Shown piece after piece: positions 32,618-43,756 of a stretch of DNA of 64,000 nt. Where the stretch lies: positions 76,185,431-76,249,430 of the forward strand of contig CM055095.1 in the NCBI GenBank assembly GCA_029204225.1, written 5' to 3'. Within the stretch, counting starts at the first letter, position 1; every line of letters begins with the position of its first letter. Source of the stretch: Diphasiastrum complanatum (Eukaryota > Streptophyta > Lycopodiopsida > Lycopodiales > Lycopodiaceae). The translations under genes and the position numbers were made by a program. The notes under the pieces were generated by a model. The model did not search any database. It was not told where the DNA came from and worked only from the letters and a program-made list of their open reading frames with translations.

Positions 32618-33053
32618 CCGTCTCTCTCTCCCTCGGGGCCAGCTGGCCCGTCGCGCCCCACTCACCCATCCGGGCCGCTGGCCCTGGTTGATCCGTGTGG
32701 CCTGAAGGGCCACACCTAACACCACCCCCCCCCCCCCCTCTCGTTGTCCTGTCAAAGAGGGAGGGGGGTTGACTTGGGAGCGCGCGCTCATCGCGCTCCC
32801 ACCCGGCTCAGCGACTCCAAGTGGGCTTGAAAAACGGTTATATTGGTATTTAAAATTTAAATTTGAACCTTGTCAAATCATCATTACTATGGGTTGAGCA
32901 AGTAGAGTTAGAGGAGGGTTACTAGGAGGGTTAGAATTTGGAGATCTATTTTACACCGTTGGATGTGCCATGTCATATGGACCATTCCATCTCAATTGTC
33001 ACTCTCTTATTGGTACACATGTTGTCATTAACACTAATTATAATTAGTGAGGA

Positions 33054-33080
33054 AGCCCTTTTTGAGTCCAAAAAGGGCCC
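33054..33080. repeat. Near-palindrome GCCCTTTTT...AAAAAGGGC (second copy)
   Basis: Arms AGCCCTTTTTG and CAAAAAGGGCC around AGTC. See the copy at 32239-32265. Confidence 0.6.
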
Positions 33081-33899
33081 TAATTTGAAATATGAAAAAA
33101 ATATTGAGCCTGAAATGTGTTTTATTCATGCACATCACCGTATTTAAGCTTCTTAGTCATTTTCCTTTGAGGTTTTTTACTTGGGCATGTATTGTGATAG
33201 TTGGATATATTGTGGCCGTGTAATGAATATGTGGGTATTGTAACAATGCGTGTATACAAAATCAACAATATCGATCATTATTTGATTGCCATGACTAGAA
33301 TTTTGTCACTCTTTTTAACCTACAGGCTTTTGCCCATGCATTGGGTGGGAAACCCTTGTGCTTGAAATATTACATACTACTGTTAGTGAAAAATTCAACA
33401 CTATTACATGATTGTTGTACATAGATAGTAAACTTTAATTGAGCTTAGAACTTGAATATACCACAACAAATATTTTGTAATTAGTTACTTTGAACGTACT
33501 ATTGATGAGATTATGGTGTTTTGCCCGTTCCTTTACTGCTATTGCCAAGATCTTGTCAATGTTTTAAAAGTAAAAGCTTTTGGCCATGCATCAAGTAGAA
33601 AATCATCGTTCACGTAATATTGTACTTTTGGTAGAAAACCTCACACTATCATGTGCTATACTTGCAGTTACGTTAATAAGGTTTAGGGTGTGGATGTGCG
33701 TGGTGCGCGTGTGCCTGTAGGTATGGTGCCAATCATTTGTGTTCCACACTTACTATGCTATTCTCATTCGAAGTACTTTGATTTATGTTTCATGCTTGCT
33801 AGTACATGGTACTCTCATTTGTAGAATCTTAATTTATTCATGCTACTTTAATTTGTAGGATCCTAGTTTTTGCGGTATGTATCGGTTATGTTTTATGGT

Positions 33900-33900
<1 letters not shown>

Positions 33901-33954
<54 letters not shown>
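33901..33954. repeat. (AG)27 microsatellite
   Basis: Uninterrupted AG dinucleotides. Confidence 0.98.
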
Positions 33955-33955
<1 letters not shown>

Positions 33956-34201
33956 ATGAAAGAGTTCAAGGTAACCACAACTCTCAATTCTAGGAAGGTG
34001 TGTAGCCCTTGTTTCCTTCCGTTAAAGGCGTGGTGCAAATGTTTCTTGCTAGACGATCAATTCCAAAAGAAAGCCCAAACACCGCAGGGAGGGAGCATGT
34101 GGTGCCATTCTGGAATAGGATATAATCGTATGGTTTGAGAGTTTTGATTAACACTCTATTATGTTCTCTCTTTCTTCCCTCTTCATGAGAGTTTACGATT
34201 T

Positions 34202-34203
<2 letters not shown>

Positions 34204-34294
<91 letters not shown>
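34204..34294. repeat. (GT)45 microsatellite
   Basis: Uninterrupted GT dinucleotides over about 91 bases, capable of Z-DNA. Confidence 0.98.
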
Positions 34295-34297
<3 letters not shown>

Positions 34298-35205
34298 TTA
34301 AGTATAATGCGATTTGTTTATGCTCCATGCTTGCTAGTTCATGCTACCGTAATCCACAGTATACTGATTAATGTTCCATGGTTACTAGTTCATGCTACGC
34401 TAATTTGTAGAGTCTTAATTTATGCATGGTACGTTAATTTATAGGAACTTACTTTATGTTTTGGCATCCATTAGCTGGAAAACTCTGGTGCATGAAATAT
34501 TACGTACTGATGTTGGTGGAAGACTCAACACTATATTAAAACCAGTTTCTATCCTGAAATTTCCCTCGCAAATTTTAGGACAGATTGTGTGGAGTTGTTG
34601 GCTGAAGATCCACACATCCATAACTCGTGCTTGGTCGCAACAGTTGTCGTCGCTATTATTGCCATTGTTGGTATGCAACTCCATCGACAGTCCATCATAG
34701 TTTGTGACGGATTCGAAAAAGCTGATGAAGGCGAGGTACATCCGAGTACGAATAATTGCATTTATTTTGCGATGCAAGATTTTTAGCACTGTCATACCTC
34801 AAAAAAAAATTCACGTACAAATGGAATTGTGTGTTTTGGTGACTAGTACGGATTATATTCTGGCCTGATACAAATCATTTACTCGAACAAATACTTGATG
34901 CATTTGAAAATGAGGAAAGAGTCATCTATAGTATTCGCAATTTAGGGGTTCGGAAAAAATCGGAGCCTCTGATATTCATGGCTTCAACCAAAACAATCTT
35001 CGCAGCGGTTCCTAAGGGTGAATATTGGGACAAGTTAGAATTGGTGCATTGCGAAAAAAAAAAACCTGCAAATAAACCAGTACATGTTGGTTTCATGTAC
35101 TACTAATTCGTTCTGCACACATATTTTCAACATTTTTCGTAGCTCGTGGTTACCTGTAACATATTTTTGACATGAAAAATTGGTGCATTCTTCATTGGTC
35201 TGTAG

Positions 35206-35571
35206 GTTACAGGTTGCCTTCGTTTGAAAGCAATCAATGCGCCGTGGTTCGAGCATGTTTGCATTTCTTGTAAGCATGACAAATTTGCTTTTCGAAATAA
35301 CATTCTGTTTTGTTACATATGTATGCGCTCAACAACATTGGAACGAGTGCCTTGTTCATCTGGTGCTGTGATTGGATCCAAGGGCATCACCAACTTGAAA
35401 ATCAAAGATGCATGGATTGACAAAATATTGGCACTTGGAGAAGCACTCCCAATTTCAGGATCTAGAAATTCCCACTATATTCAAACAACCTTGGCAAAGT
35501 TGAATATTCGTGGACGATTTCAGGTTGATGAGCATGGTTACGTTGTTTCGTATGAACACATACACGACTAG
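35206..35571 (+). other. Possible RPA-like zinc-ribbon exon
   Basis: An open plus-strand frame begins after a splice-acceptor-like TCTGTAG: VTGCLRLKAINAPWFEHVCI, then a C-X2-C-X12-C-X2-C arrangement (CISC ... CYIC), then DAWIDKILALGEALPI and RGRFQVDEHGYVVSY to a stop. A beta-strand, an aromatic pair and a split CX2C...CX2C ribbon resemble the C-terminal OB fold of replication protein A large subunit; RPA-like proteins are encoded by plant rolling-circle transposons. The last 70 residues do not fit that family well. The EEP domain 0.8 kb downstream on the same strand supports a shared mobile origin. Weak assignment. Confidence 0.35.
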
Positions 35572-36348
35572 ATTTCAATTTTGTATGTCTACAAACTGAT
35601 ACACTGGAATAGATTGTGTAGAAGAAGTATCAGTAGTAGTTGAAATACCAATACTATCACGACTCAGGCTTTAACTATTGAACTTCAAATACCTGTCATG
35701 TAAATAACGTTTTGATATAAATGAGTCATATGAATAAGGTGCTTGTAGTGGGTGTTAATATAAATCCATTCTAATTACATACCATGTTTCAAATATTTAC
35801 GTTTAGCAATTTGAAAAGACATCCCTGTTCTGGAAAAGTTTCTTCTAGTTTTTTTAACCAAAAATATCCATAGGTACATGTTGGGCCTTCTAGAAAAATG
35901 TGAACTGTATATATTGTACTAATAAAACTTTGTCATGTGAAACCCATTTTCTACATGAAGTGGTTTGTAATATTTGTTTTTTAATACACAATTATTTAGC
36001 ACACATTTTGTTTATGCTAGAAAACAATCTATTCATTTCAATCTTATGCATGGTATGTTTTATTTATTAGCTGTTATACATGGTATGCTTCTATACAATG
36101 AAACATATACCAGAAACATGGACACCAATTTACAAAGTTAGTAAAGAATTCCAAATAGGATCCTCATTTTTAAATACAACACGAAACCAGTTTCCTATAC
36201 AACTTGCTGTTGCTCGTACTATACATCAATGGAACATGTAATTTTCAATCCTACTGGAACCAATAAACATGGCTTGACATATACAGCGCTATCTAGAATA
36301 CGAAATATTAAAAACTTATATTTAACCACCCCACTCCATAATTAACAT

Positions 36349-37072
36349 TTGAAAGTCGACCCATGTATTAGAAAAGAAATGCACCGCCCTCACAATCATG
36401 CAAATTGGCGCATTCAAATTCTTATCATGGAGCAGTTCAAAACTACACACCTTGTTATTCAATCTTTAAACACTGTCTCATTGCAAAAACATGAAATCGA
36501 TATTTTTGCGGACTACAATTTTATGAACTCAAATATCTTGTGTTTCCAAGAAACAAGAAACCACAACCAAGCATCATACTTGACCAGGAATTTCCATGCC
36601 ATACAAAATTACTGCTTCTCTGGCACAACCATATACTATGAACGTACCCAACAATTGCATTGTTATGACACACAATACAGATGTCGTAGAAATTATCAAA
36701 GCTTATTAACCATATAGTATGATTGTGCTTGCAGTGTATCGAAAACCGAATTCAAATCTGACGAGTTTCTTGAATACAATAGAAGATATATTACAAAATG
36801 CATCCACAGACATACCAACACCAACGACCATTCTTGGAGACTTCAATATCAATATGCTTGCTTGCAACAACCATGCCAACCATCTTACGACATTCATGCA
36901 AAAACATGGTTTCCAACAAACTATCACTACACCAACAACCTTGTATGGAAGCCAATCAGATCATATATGGAAAAATGCACACAACTCGAAAAACTTTTCT
37001 GAAGTCACACACTGTTACTGGAGTGACCACTCACCAATTTATTGCCTATATAGTGACCCGAATATCGTGTAA
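36349..37072 (+). pseudogene. EEP-type endonuclease domain, Helentron-like
   Basis: Two plus-strand frames (to 36717, then from 36719) together span an exonuclease-endonuclease-phosphatase domain in the proper motif order: LVIQSLNTVSLQKHEIDIF, LCFQETRN (metal-binding Glu), then IVLAVYRKPNSNLTSF, TILGDFNINML (Asp/Asn), QSDHIW and YWSDHSPIYC (catalytic Asp-His). A frameshift with stop at about 36700-36718 separates the halves. Such domains nick DNA in non-LTR elements and are also fused to the Rep-helicase of Helentrons. No RT and no Rep or helicase motifs are visible nearby, so this is an isolated relic. A second, worse copy is at 85-330 on the other strand. Confidence 0.7.
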
Positions 37073-38532
37073 GTCTCCTTCATCGAGTTCCTATTGCTGG
37101 AACTGGTGTTGGTTCTCATGGAGCTTAACATAAAGATCAGAACAACCTTGTAACTGCCCTGCCTTCTAACTTGCATCAAACAATAACTTTTACACCGCCT
37201 TCTAACATTCACATTTCCCACATGCAATTTTTTGTACTAAGATGCTTTTCCCCATTTTTTGTGTCACATTTACATTTACTCTAACACATGTAAAATAAAA
37301 TAAAATACCAACCTAAGGTAGGGCCAAGTGGCTTGCCACACGCCCTTGTTTTTTTTTTCATTTCCAAATTTGTTGCTATTAAACTAATTCACATGCAAAC
37401 AAATTATAGATTTAAAAATTTTCAAAACAATTTTAAGTTTTTAAAATTCAAACTTAATATATTGACAAACAATTGTGGTTTTAAGTGATTTGGACAGTTT
37501 AAATAATTATAGGATTAAATTATTCGTTAAAAAAATTTGACTTATTTAAGATTAATTATAATCAACAAAATATTACTACTTTAAATTGATTCTATAGTGT
37601 CTGCAAAATAACATCAAAACATTTGTGAAATTTTACTATTTGACAAATTGTAAATAACACGTCTCTAGCTTGAGAAAATTCTGAAAAATGTGTGCCAACT
37701 TGAGATGTTTGTTTTTCTTATTGATTATTGTAGGTAATTATGCTGATTTTTTTAAAAATCGTTATAGGTGATTTCGAATGTGAATGTAGGTGGTAAGTCG
37801 CTGAGGGAATGGTGGAATGGCCATGGTGAGAAAGAGAAGGTGGAGCGATAATGGAAGGAAGGAGGGAGATCTCATAACTCATTGTAAATTTTGTTTATGT
37901 CAAGTGAATGATTGCATATTCGTACTTTTGAGCTTCAAAGGCCTAGAAATTTGTTCGTTGATCATAGAAAGTAACACACCATTGGATATCCCAATGCATA
38001 AGCAATATGTCCCATTTTGAGAAAACATGCATTCCTTTCTCCTTAACAGATATCAAGCAAATTTACCATTGTTACTAAATTGATTTGTTACATGGTATCA
38101 AAACTAAGATGAAATTAGAGATGGAAAGGCCACCTATTGTTAAAGTATATCAAATCTAAGATGAACAAGGTGCAAACTGTGAGTCTATCTGCATGCATAG
38201 TGGTTAAGAATATAGGCCTTATAACCCTTTGAACAAACTTTGATTCTAGATTTTTTAAGGACAATTGGGATTTTTGTGCAAGAAGAATCTCATAAATTTT
38301 CTACAATACGAGAAGGCGCTAATACTATAACGTGACATTTTGCAGACCAACCTTATCATAAAACCAACGCAGAATGTAGAATAAACGTTCAAGAAAGTGC
38401 TAGTTTTACAAAGGGAGCAGAATTCGAAACACATCAGGCTAGTTTATATGAAAACTAAGAAGCATTCTGGCTTTTCTTGGAGAAAATCAAGAGATAGTAA
38501 AGTATGTTTGGTTTGATAGAAGTGCAAGTAGA
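37073..38532. other. No gene recognised
   Basis: Very AT-rich around 37380-37780. A PBS-like TGGTATCAAAACTAAG on the plus strand at about 38094 has no convincing LTR or gag beside it. The 67-codon frame at 37817-38020 has no known motif. Confidence 0.4.
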
Positions 38533-38754
38533 TCAAGATACTACACAGTTTGTGATAGATAGACAAAAGCATACAAGAATCGCTTGAATATCATCAACTC
38601 TAGCAGGCAAGAACCAGAGAATGAGTCTCCATAGCTGCTCAATGGACAACGAGTCTTTACCTAAGTGCAACTCATCTATTCTTTGAGCACGCCTCAAGCA
38701 TAAATGAAATCTCGGAACTGGGGAACCTGCACTCTTTCGTTTTGAGACCTCCAT
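38533..38754 (-). CDS. Hypothetical first exon of an unknown gene
   Basis: The minus-strand Met opens MEVSKRKSAGSPVPRFHLCL, followed by RRAQRIDELHL. A near-perfect splice donor (AG followed by GTAAAG, about 38659-38666) comes right after DELHL, so the coding part may be only about 90 bases, with the rest to 38533 intronic. About 190 bases upstream on the same strand lies a (GA)n tract, and the region between is GC-richer than its surroundings. I could not find a following exon. The family is unknown. Confidence 0.3.
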   Translation of the reverse strand: MEVSKRKSAGSPVPRFHLCLRRAQRIDELHLGKDSLSIEQLWRLILWFLPARVDDIQAILVCFCLSITNCVVS

Positions 38755-38924
38755 CGTTGTAAAAGATGTAGAAGATTGGAGAATGGTCGTTTGCTGAATA
38801 GCAAAGCTTCATCTAAGGATGGTTTGCTGAAAATCCCCGGCTGCTTCTTCTTGAGAGGGACTCTGAGAAGGGATACAACATGGTAAAGACAAAGAACGAG
38901 GCAAGAAGATATCGAACGGCTAAG

Positions 38925-38929
<5 letters not shown>

Positions 38930-38958
<29 letters not shown>
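38930..38958. repeat. (TC)n microsatellite
   Basis: About 14 TC repeats; on the minus strand it would lie in the leader or promoter of the hypothetical exon at 38.7 kb. Confidence 0.95.
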
Positions 38959-38961
<3 letters not shown>

Positions 38962-38975
38962 AAACTTTTTCTTAC

Positions 38976-39214
38976 TTGCTATGTTGAGCACAGCAAGGAC
39001 TTTTTTGCAAAGTATTTTCAAAATGAAAACGAAAAGTCACACTTCACCAAGTTAACCTTTTATGACTTTTCATGAAAATAATTTCTAAACTTTTTGTAAT
39101 AAGACAAACTAATGTCGTCCTTCTAAGCCTTTGCATCATGAAAGGGCCTCTTTGAAAAATGTATTTGCTATGCTGAGCATAGCAAAAAAAATTTCTGCTA
39201 TGCTCAGCATAGTG
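38976..39214. repeat. Three near-palindromes GCTATGCTGAGCATAGC
   Basis: 39167-39183 and 39197-39212 are self-complementary 16-17 base sequences and also reverse complements of each other (centres TGA and TCA); a decayed copy (GCTATGTTGAGCACAGC) is at about 38978. The two good copies are separated by a short A/T spacer. They may be a transposon sub-terminal repeat or a dimeric binding site. Confidence 0.75.
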
Positions 39215-39676
39215 ACCATAACTTTTGAGACAGGAATGTGCCCTTCAAGGTAGGAAGGTAACCCATCGAGGCTCTTTCCAAAAGGGCCTTCGGTTGACGA
39301 TAAAAACCCCAGGCAAAAGATTTGATGACACATAATCATATGTTGTTTTCAATTTTTATGGAATTTGGCTACTCAAAAATCATGTGTTGTCTCCAAACGT
39401 CATTTCAATTTTTATTATGATGACTTTATGAAATTTGTAAAAGAAAGTGTTGTGATCTACTGTGAAAATGCAATTTTTGGTATATCCTGGAGATTGAGTC
39501 ATGAAATTAGGCAGTTAAAAAAATAACAAAATTGTATAGCTAAAAAATTAAAAAATAAACTAAAAATAAATGAATTTAAATATTAATATCATTCAAAATT
39601 AAAACATAAGAGCAATTTGATAATTCACAACTAATGTGGAGTGTTTCACAAATAATTTTTTGTAGATTTAAAAAAT

Positions 39677-40249
39677 GTGATATGCGGGAATAGGCAAACT
39701 GCAAAAGTTGCAAAAATGAAGTGGTGTGATGATCTGAGTGAAATTCAAATTGGAAGTCTTGTTGCACTTTTGGCTTCAAAAATAGAGAAGAACATTCATT
39801 TTGGATTGCCAAAGTACTTGAGTTCAATCAAAATAGTAATTACACAAAAGTATTATGTATCAATTGTTGCGCATCACTTTAACACCAAGTTTTTGAGAAG
39901 GTATGAATTTGAAATGTTGCAAGTAAATCCGAAGGGCAAGTGAAAGTGCTTGTCAAAAAATAAACCAAAAGTCGACGATTTGAATTTACAAGATGTAGAT
40001 ATTTTGGCATTTAATTTTGAGTTAACAATGACCAATCATTTACGAAAGTCAACTATATCAATACTGAAAGAACGACTTGGATTAATGGAACAATCATCAT
40101 ATTCAATTCGTCAACAATAGAGAAAAGTTGACTTACAAAGTTTCTTGTCAACATTGGATGCTGATTCTGAGAAAGATATGCTAGTTGACTCTGATGAAAA
40201 AGATGGGTGTTCAAAATATGTCAAGCTTTTCTTTGAAAATGTACTTTGA
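39677..40249 (+). pseudogene. Decayed reading frame of unknown family (about 190 codons, two stops)
   Basis: A single frame continues past an in-frame TGA (39941-39943) and TAG (40118-40120) to TGA at 40247-40249. It reads like a real protein: MKWCDDLSEIQIGSLVALLA, SIVAHHFNTKFLRRYEF, then LQDVDILAFNFELTM, STISILKERLGLMEQ and an acidic C-terminus (DADSEKDMLVDSDEKDG). Composition is more protein-like than the AT-rich surroundings. No domain recognised, no start codon certain. Possibly the tail of a DNA transposon protein or of a host gene. Confidence 0.4.
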
Positions 40250-42000
40250 AAGAATGAATACGTAATTATGATTTAAGTCGTTTTGTAATTTAATGGGATT
40301 GGGAGTTTAAAAAAAAATGTGGTCTTGAAATGTTGTCTCATTTGTAATTATAATGGTTTTATGAAGTTTGCAAAAAAAAAACTTGTTGTGCTTTATTAAA
40401 AATATGCATTTTTTTTGGCATTTTTTTAAATAGATAATTTAAGAAATCCCTAACAAAAACCATGATTCTGGCCTAAAGCTAGGACCCCTAAAAAATACCA
40501 AAAAAGGTTACTCTTTTTTAGGTCAAAGTCCCAAAACAAATGTCATCGCGTTAAAACTAGAAATAGCTAGGTGACAAAGATTGGATTGCTTGAACAAGGG
40601 CAATAGACTCATTTGTGAAGCTTGAAGTTGGGGGTTAAGTACCGTCACTGACAAACACATTGTTATGCTAAAAACCATTACTTAAAAGAGGAAACAACAT
40701 GTTATAGTGAGCAGATTTATGGACCACCTATCTTGAAAGTCTGAGGCTAGTTCTTAAAGTCATTTGAATTTTCGAAATCATAGCTCCCAAATCACTTTAA
40801 CAAGAAATGAGACTAACAAGACTTGCCCACCATTTGGAGGAAGAGATTCTTTGTTATATGTTGCATCCCCTTGGAAAATTCAAATATCTAGTATGCAAAA
40901 GTATTACTTCCTCCTTAAATAATCAAGAAGGGGTTATTTCATTGATCAACTCTACTTAGTCTATCAACTAGAAGAAGAACCACCACTCACCTTTTTTATT
41001 TTTATTTAAGATCAAACCTCTAGTATTAACTCAAGATGCTCTTGAGCATATAGATGGCTACTTGTAGTTTTTAGTTGGTTTTTGTGCTTCTTGCTAATTG
41101 TAAGTTTGTTGATGATGCTTGATGGACCATTTGGCATATGTGCATACTTTCAACCCTATAGCTAATATGTAACTCACATAATTATGGAAATTTTGTTGGA
41201 GACACCAACCATGAACAACAGCTTGTATATCTGATGATTGTAGTTTATGTAAGCAAATTAGATAATCAATTTGAGTTGATCTCCCAACCTCAAAGAGAAG
41301 AAAGAAATTCCTAACCAGCTCATGACTCCTTGGAGGACATCTCTCGCTTTAGATACTATATGGATCACAATAGGTGGGAGCCCCCTGACGAGATCGAGGC
41401 TTTTCCTAGTTTGAAAATAATGTATAGTTAAGTTCCAAACCGACATGGTGATGATGTGTTTACCATTCATTGGAGAACGTGGAAATGATTATGACTAGTA
41501 ATTGATTTTCATTTACATTGAAAACAACTTTATCATAAAAATCACAACAAGCTTTGTCATACATGTGTATGCTCATACTTGAAGAAGCATTCTCAACCAT
41601 TGAAAGACGAAAACGAAAAAGCATTGCGGTGACTTATTGCAAAGGCAACACACCTCATCTTTTAACAAATTTTCACAATAGTTTTGCCCTTAGCCCTTCA
41701 TGGCAAAGCTAAAATTGAAGATTGTTATTATGCATAAGGTGAGGTGATCCACACTACAAGCCTGAACCTCACCTTTTACATCTAGTCATATAAAATATTG
41801 ATGCAAAGAGAGGAAGTGTTTTGGCTTGGCTGCGAGGAGATTGTCATTGTCTCAATGGGATCTCAATAATGAAGAGTAAGCAACCAAAATGGGAATTTTC
41901 CTGAAAAAAAAAGGTTGTTTCCGCGTTGCCATGTGCGTGGTGTTTGTTGATACCACCGTAGCCAGGAGTGCACGGCACCAACAAATCTTCACGGGCTAAG

Positions 42001-42041
<41 letters not shown>

Positions 42042-43743
42042 TGACAAAAAGCCCGATATCTTGTTCTGAATACAACTGCTGCAGTACTGTAGCTTGCAAA
42101 GCGGGCTTTGACGCGGGCTGTGACGTTATGTAGATGTTCCTCTCCACATACTTCATCACTGGTAGAGCCTGTAAAGATGGTACTTCTCTCCAATTTCCTA
42201 CCCACTTAATTTTAGAGTGAATTATAGCAGCAGTGTAGACTTATTTGATTAAAGAGCTCAAAAAAGCGTAAGAGCTTCTGTACAAATTATAACTTTCCAA
42301 GCAATAAGATCGAAGGACAATTGTTTATAGAATTTTGAGGAGATTCCCGAATATCAATGATCATAGCCGCGGAAATTAAAACGTCATTCTTAGCGTAGAG
42401 TGGAAGACAAAATCTCAATTCTGAAACAGTCCTGGCCATTTAACTTGCCGTTCCCAAAAGACAAATACATGCTCCCTTTTACTCATTTTTCATTATTTTA
42501 ATCTAATGGTGTAGCATCAATGTACGCATCAATGTACATCTCGGGTTGCAATAGCACTATCCCGCATCATTTCATCTATATTCAAAAGCCTATACACATG
42601 CATGCCCATTGCCTCACTCTCCGACTAGAATGTATTACATGCAAGTTCTCAATGTGTAATATAAGATTCACGTGAACTCCAATGCTTGATTCCCATGATA
42701 AAATCAACTATCTTCTGTAAGGAATGACATGGGCAGGTTTTTAGTCTACTATATTGACATGGGCACTCACTCAGTCTAATTTGGGTCATAGTATGCTGCA
42801 AAACAACAAAAATTGCAACGTAAAGAGAACATCATGATTGAAATTAAGTTGTTTCCAGGCAAACGGTTGCTCTTGTGGGACCGTGGGCAAAAGATTAAGA
42901 CTTATGAATTACTATAATACTTTTTAGTTTGCCTTTGCCCTACCATATGATCCATTGCCCTTATGATACCACCAAGCATAAACATTCCCTTCATTTATGG
43001 CTATATCTATCTTGTAGTCATGATAGGGATCCAATGTATTCAAATATAACAAAATTGACATCAAGAGAGATCGTGATACATGAAAAATGCACAACTATGA
43101 TCCACGTATCTCTATGTCCTTGAGCATCTACATATATAGCTTTAATTAGTGATCAAAAGAAGATTTAGTAGCCTAAAGGTAGGCTATTTTAATGTAATCA
43201 ACAACTCAACTTTGAGAGCTTTTGAGTGCAATCAAATGCCATGGCCAGGTTGCACATCTCCAACCGAGAACATAGACCCCTGGAATAAGACTTTCTATGG
43301 ATAATTGAGGATTCTGGACACTCTTTTAAAAATGGCTTTTCTGTCTCCTAAGAAAGCAAAACTTTCCTCTCTAACAACAGCTTGGATCTAAGTTGAAGTT
43401 TTGGAAACCAGCTATGGGCCTCCAACAATCTCATCTAGCTAGTAATTGGGCTTCATAGAATCAAAATCGGTGGAGAACACTTATGGCTACTTTTTTGAAA
43501 ACTACAACCCAGGCCGGTCTTTTGCAAAAACAAGCTATAACTTTCTTGGTTTCTGACCAATTCTATTGTTGTCTACGAACATGCTTAAGCACTCAACCTC
43601 GAGCTTGACAAGCCTCCATATGTCTGATATAGTGCACTGATGCTTTGACTTTCACTTACTAATTGTTGCAAACTTCAAACTTTCAAAAAACTATCATTTT
43701 AGAGCTTTCAACAGTCACTTTGTACTATGTCAAAACCATATCA
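40250..43743. other. No gene recognised
   Basis: Intergenic in character, with many stops in all frames. An (AG)n tract lies at 42006-42038. No retroelement motif seen. Confidence 0.4.
42006..42038. repeat. (GA)n microsatellite
   Basis: About 16 GA repeats. Confidence 0.97.
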
Positions 43744-43756
43744 GGCTTTGATATCA
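43744..43756 (-). promoter_or_regulatory. Decayed copia primer-binding site
   Basis: The minus strand reads TGATATCAAAGCC, two changes from the tRNA-Met PBS TGGTATCAGAGCC, and follows an LTR end (GTGAATTTTAACT) like that of the 15.1 kb LTR. Confidence 0.6.

Larger units (their letters stand above)
33285..34545. repeat. Complex repeat region flanking two microsatellites
   Basis: A unit of about 90-120 bases (GCTTTTGGCCATGCAT ... TGAAATATTACGTACT ... CTCAACACTAT) occurs three times, near 33285-33410, 33541-33655 and 34449-34545. A second unit of about 50 bases (CCATGCTTGCTAGTTCATGC ... AATTTGTAGAATCTTAA) occurs near 33770-33880 and twice in 34317-34445. The (AG)n and (GT)n arrays lie between the copies. 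No coding content. Confidence 0.7.

Noticed and set aside
32415-32791. Minus-strand frames with long Gly or Gly/Pro runs
   Set aside because: They are produced by the homopolymer and purine tracts; no conserved sequence.
34208-34310. Plus-strand frame with a Cys-Val repeat
   Set aside because: It is the GT microsatellite read in one frame.
38085-38120. PBS-like TGGTATCAAAAC on the plus strand
   Set aside because: No LTR terminus on its left or gag on its right; one short match is not enough to call an element.
42005-42205. A minus-strand frame of about 70 codons ending in Ser-Leu repeats
   Set aside because: The Ser-Leu run is just the GA microsatellite translated; no domain in the rest.
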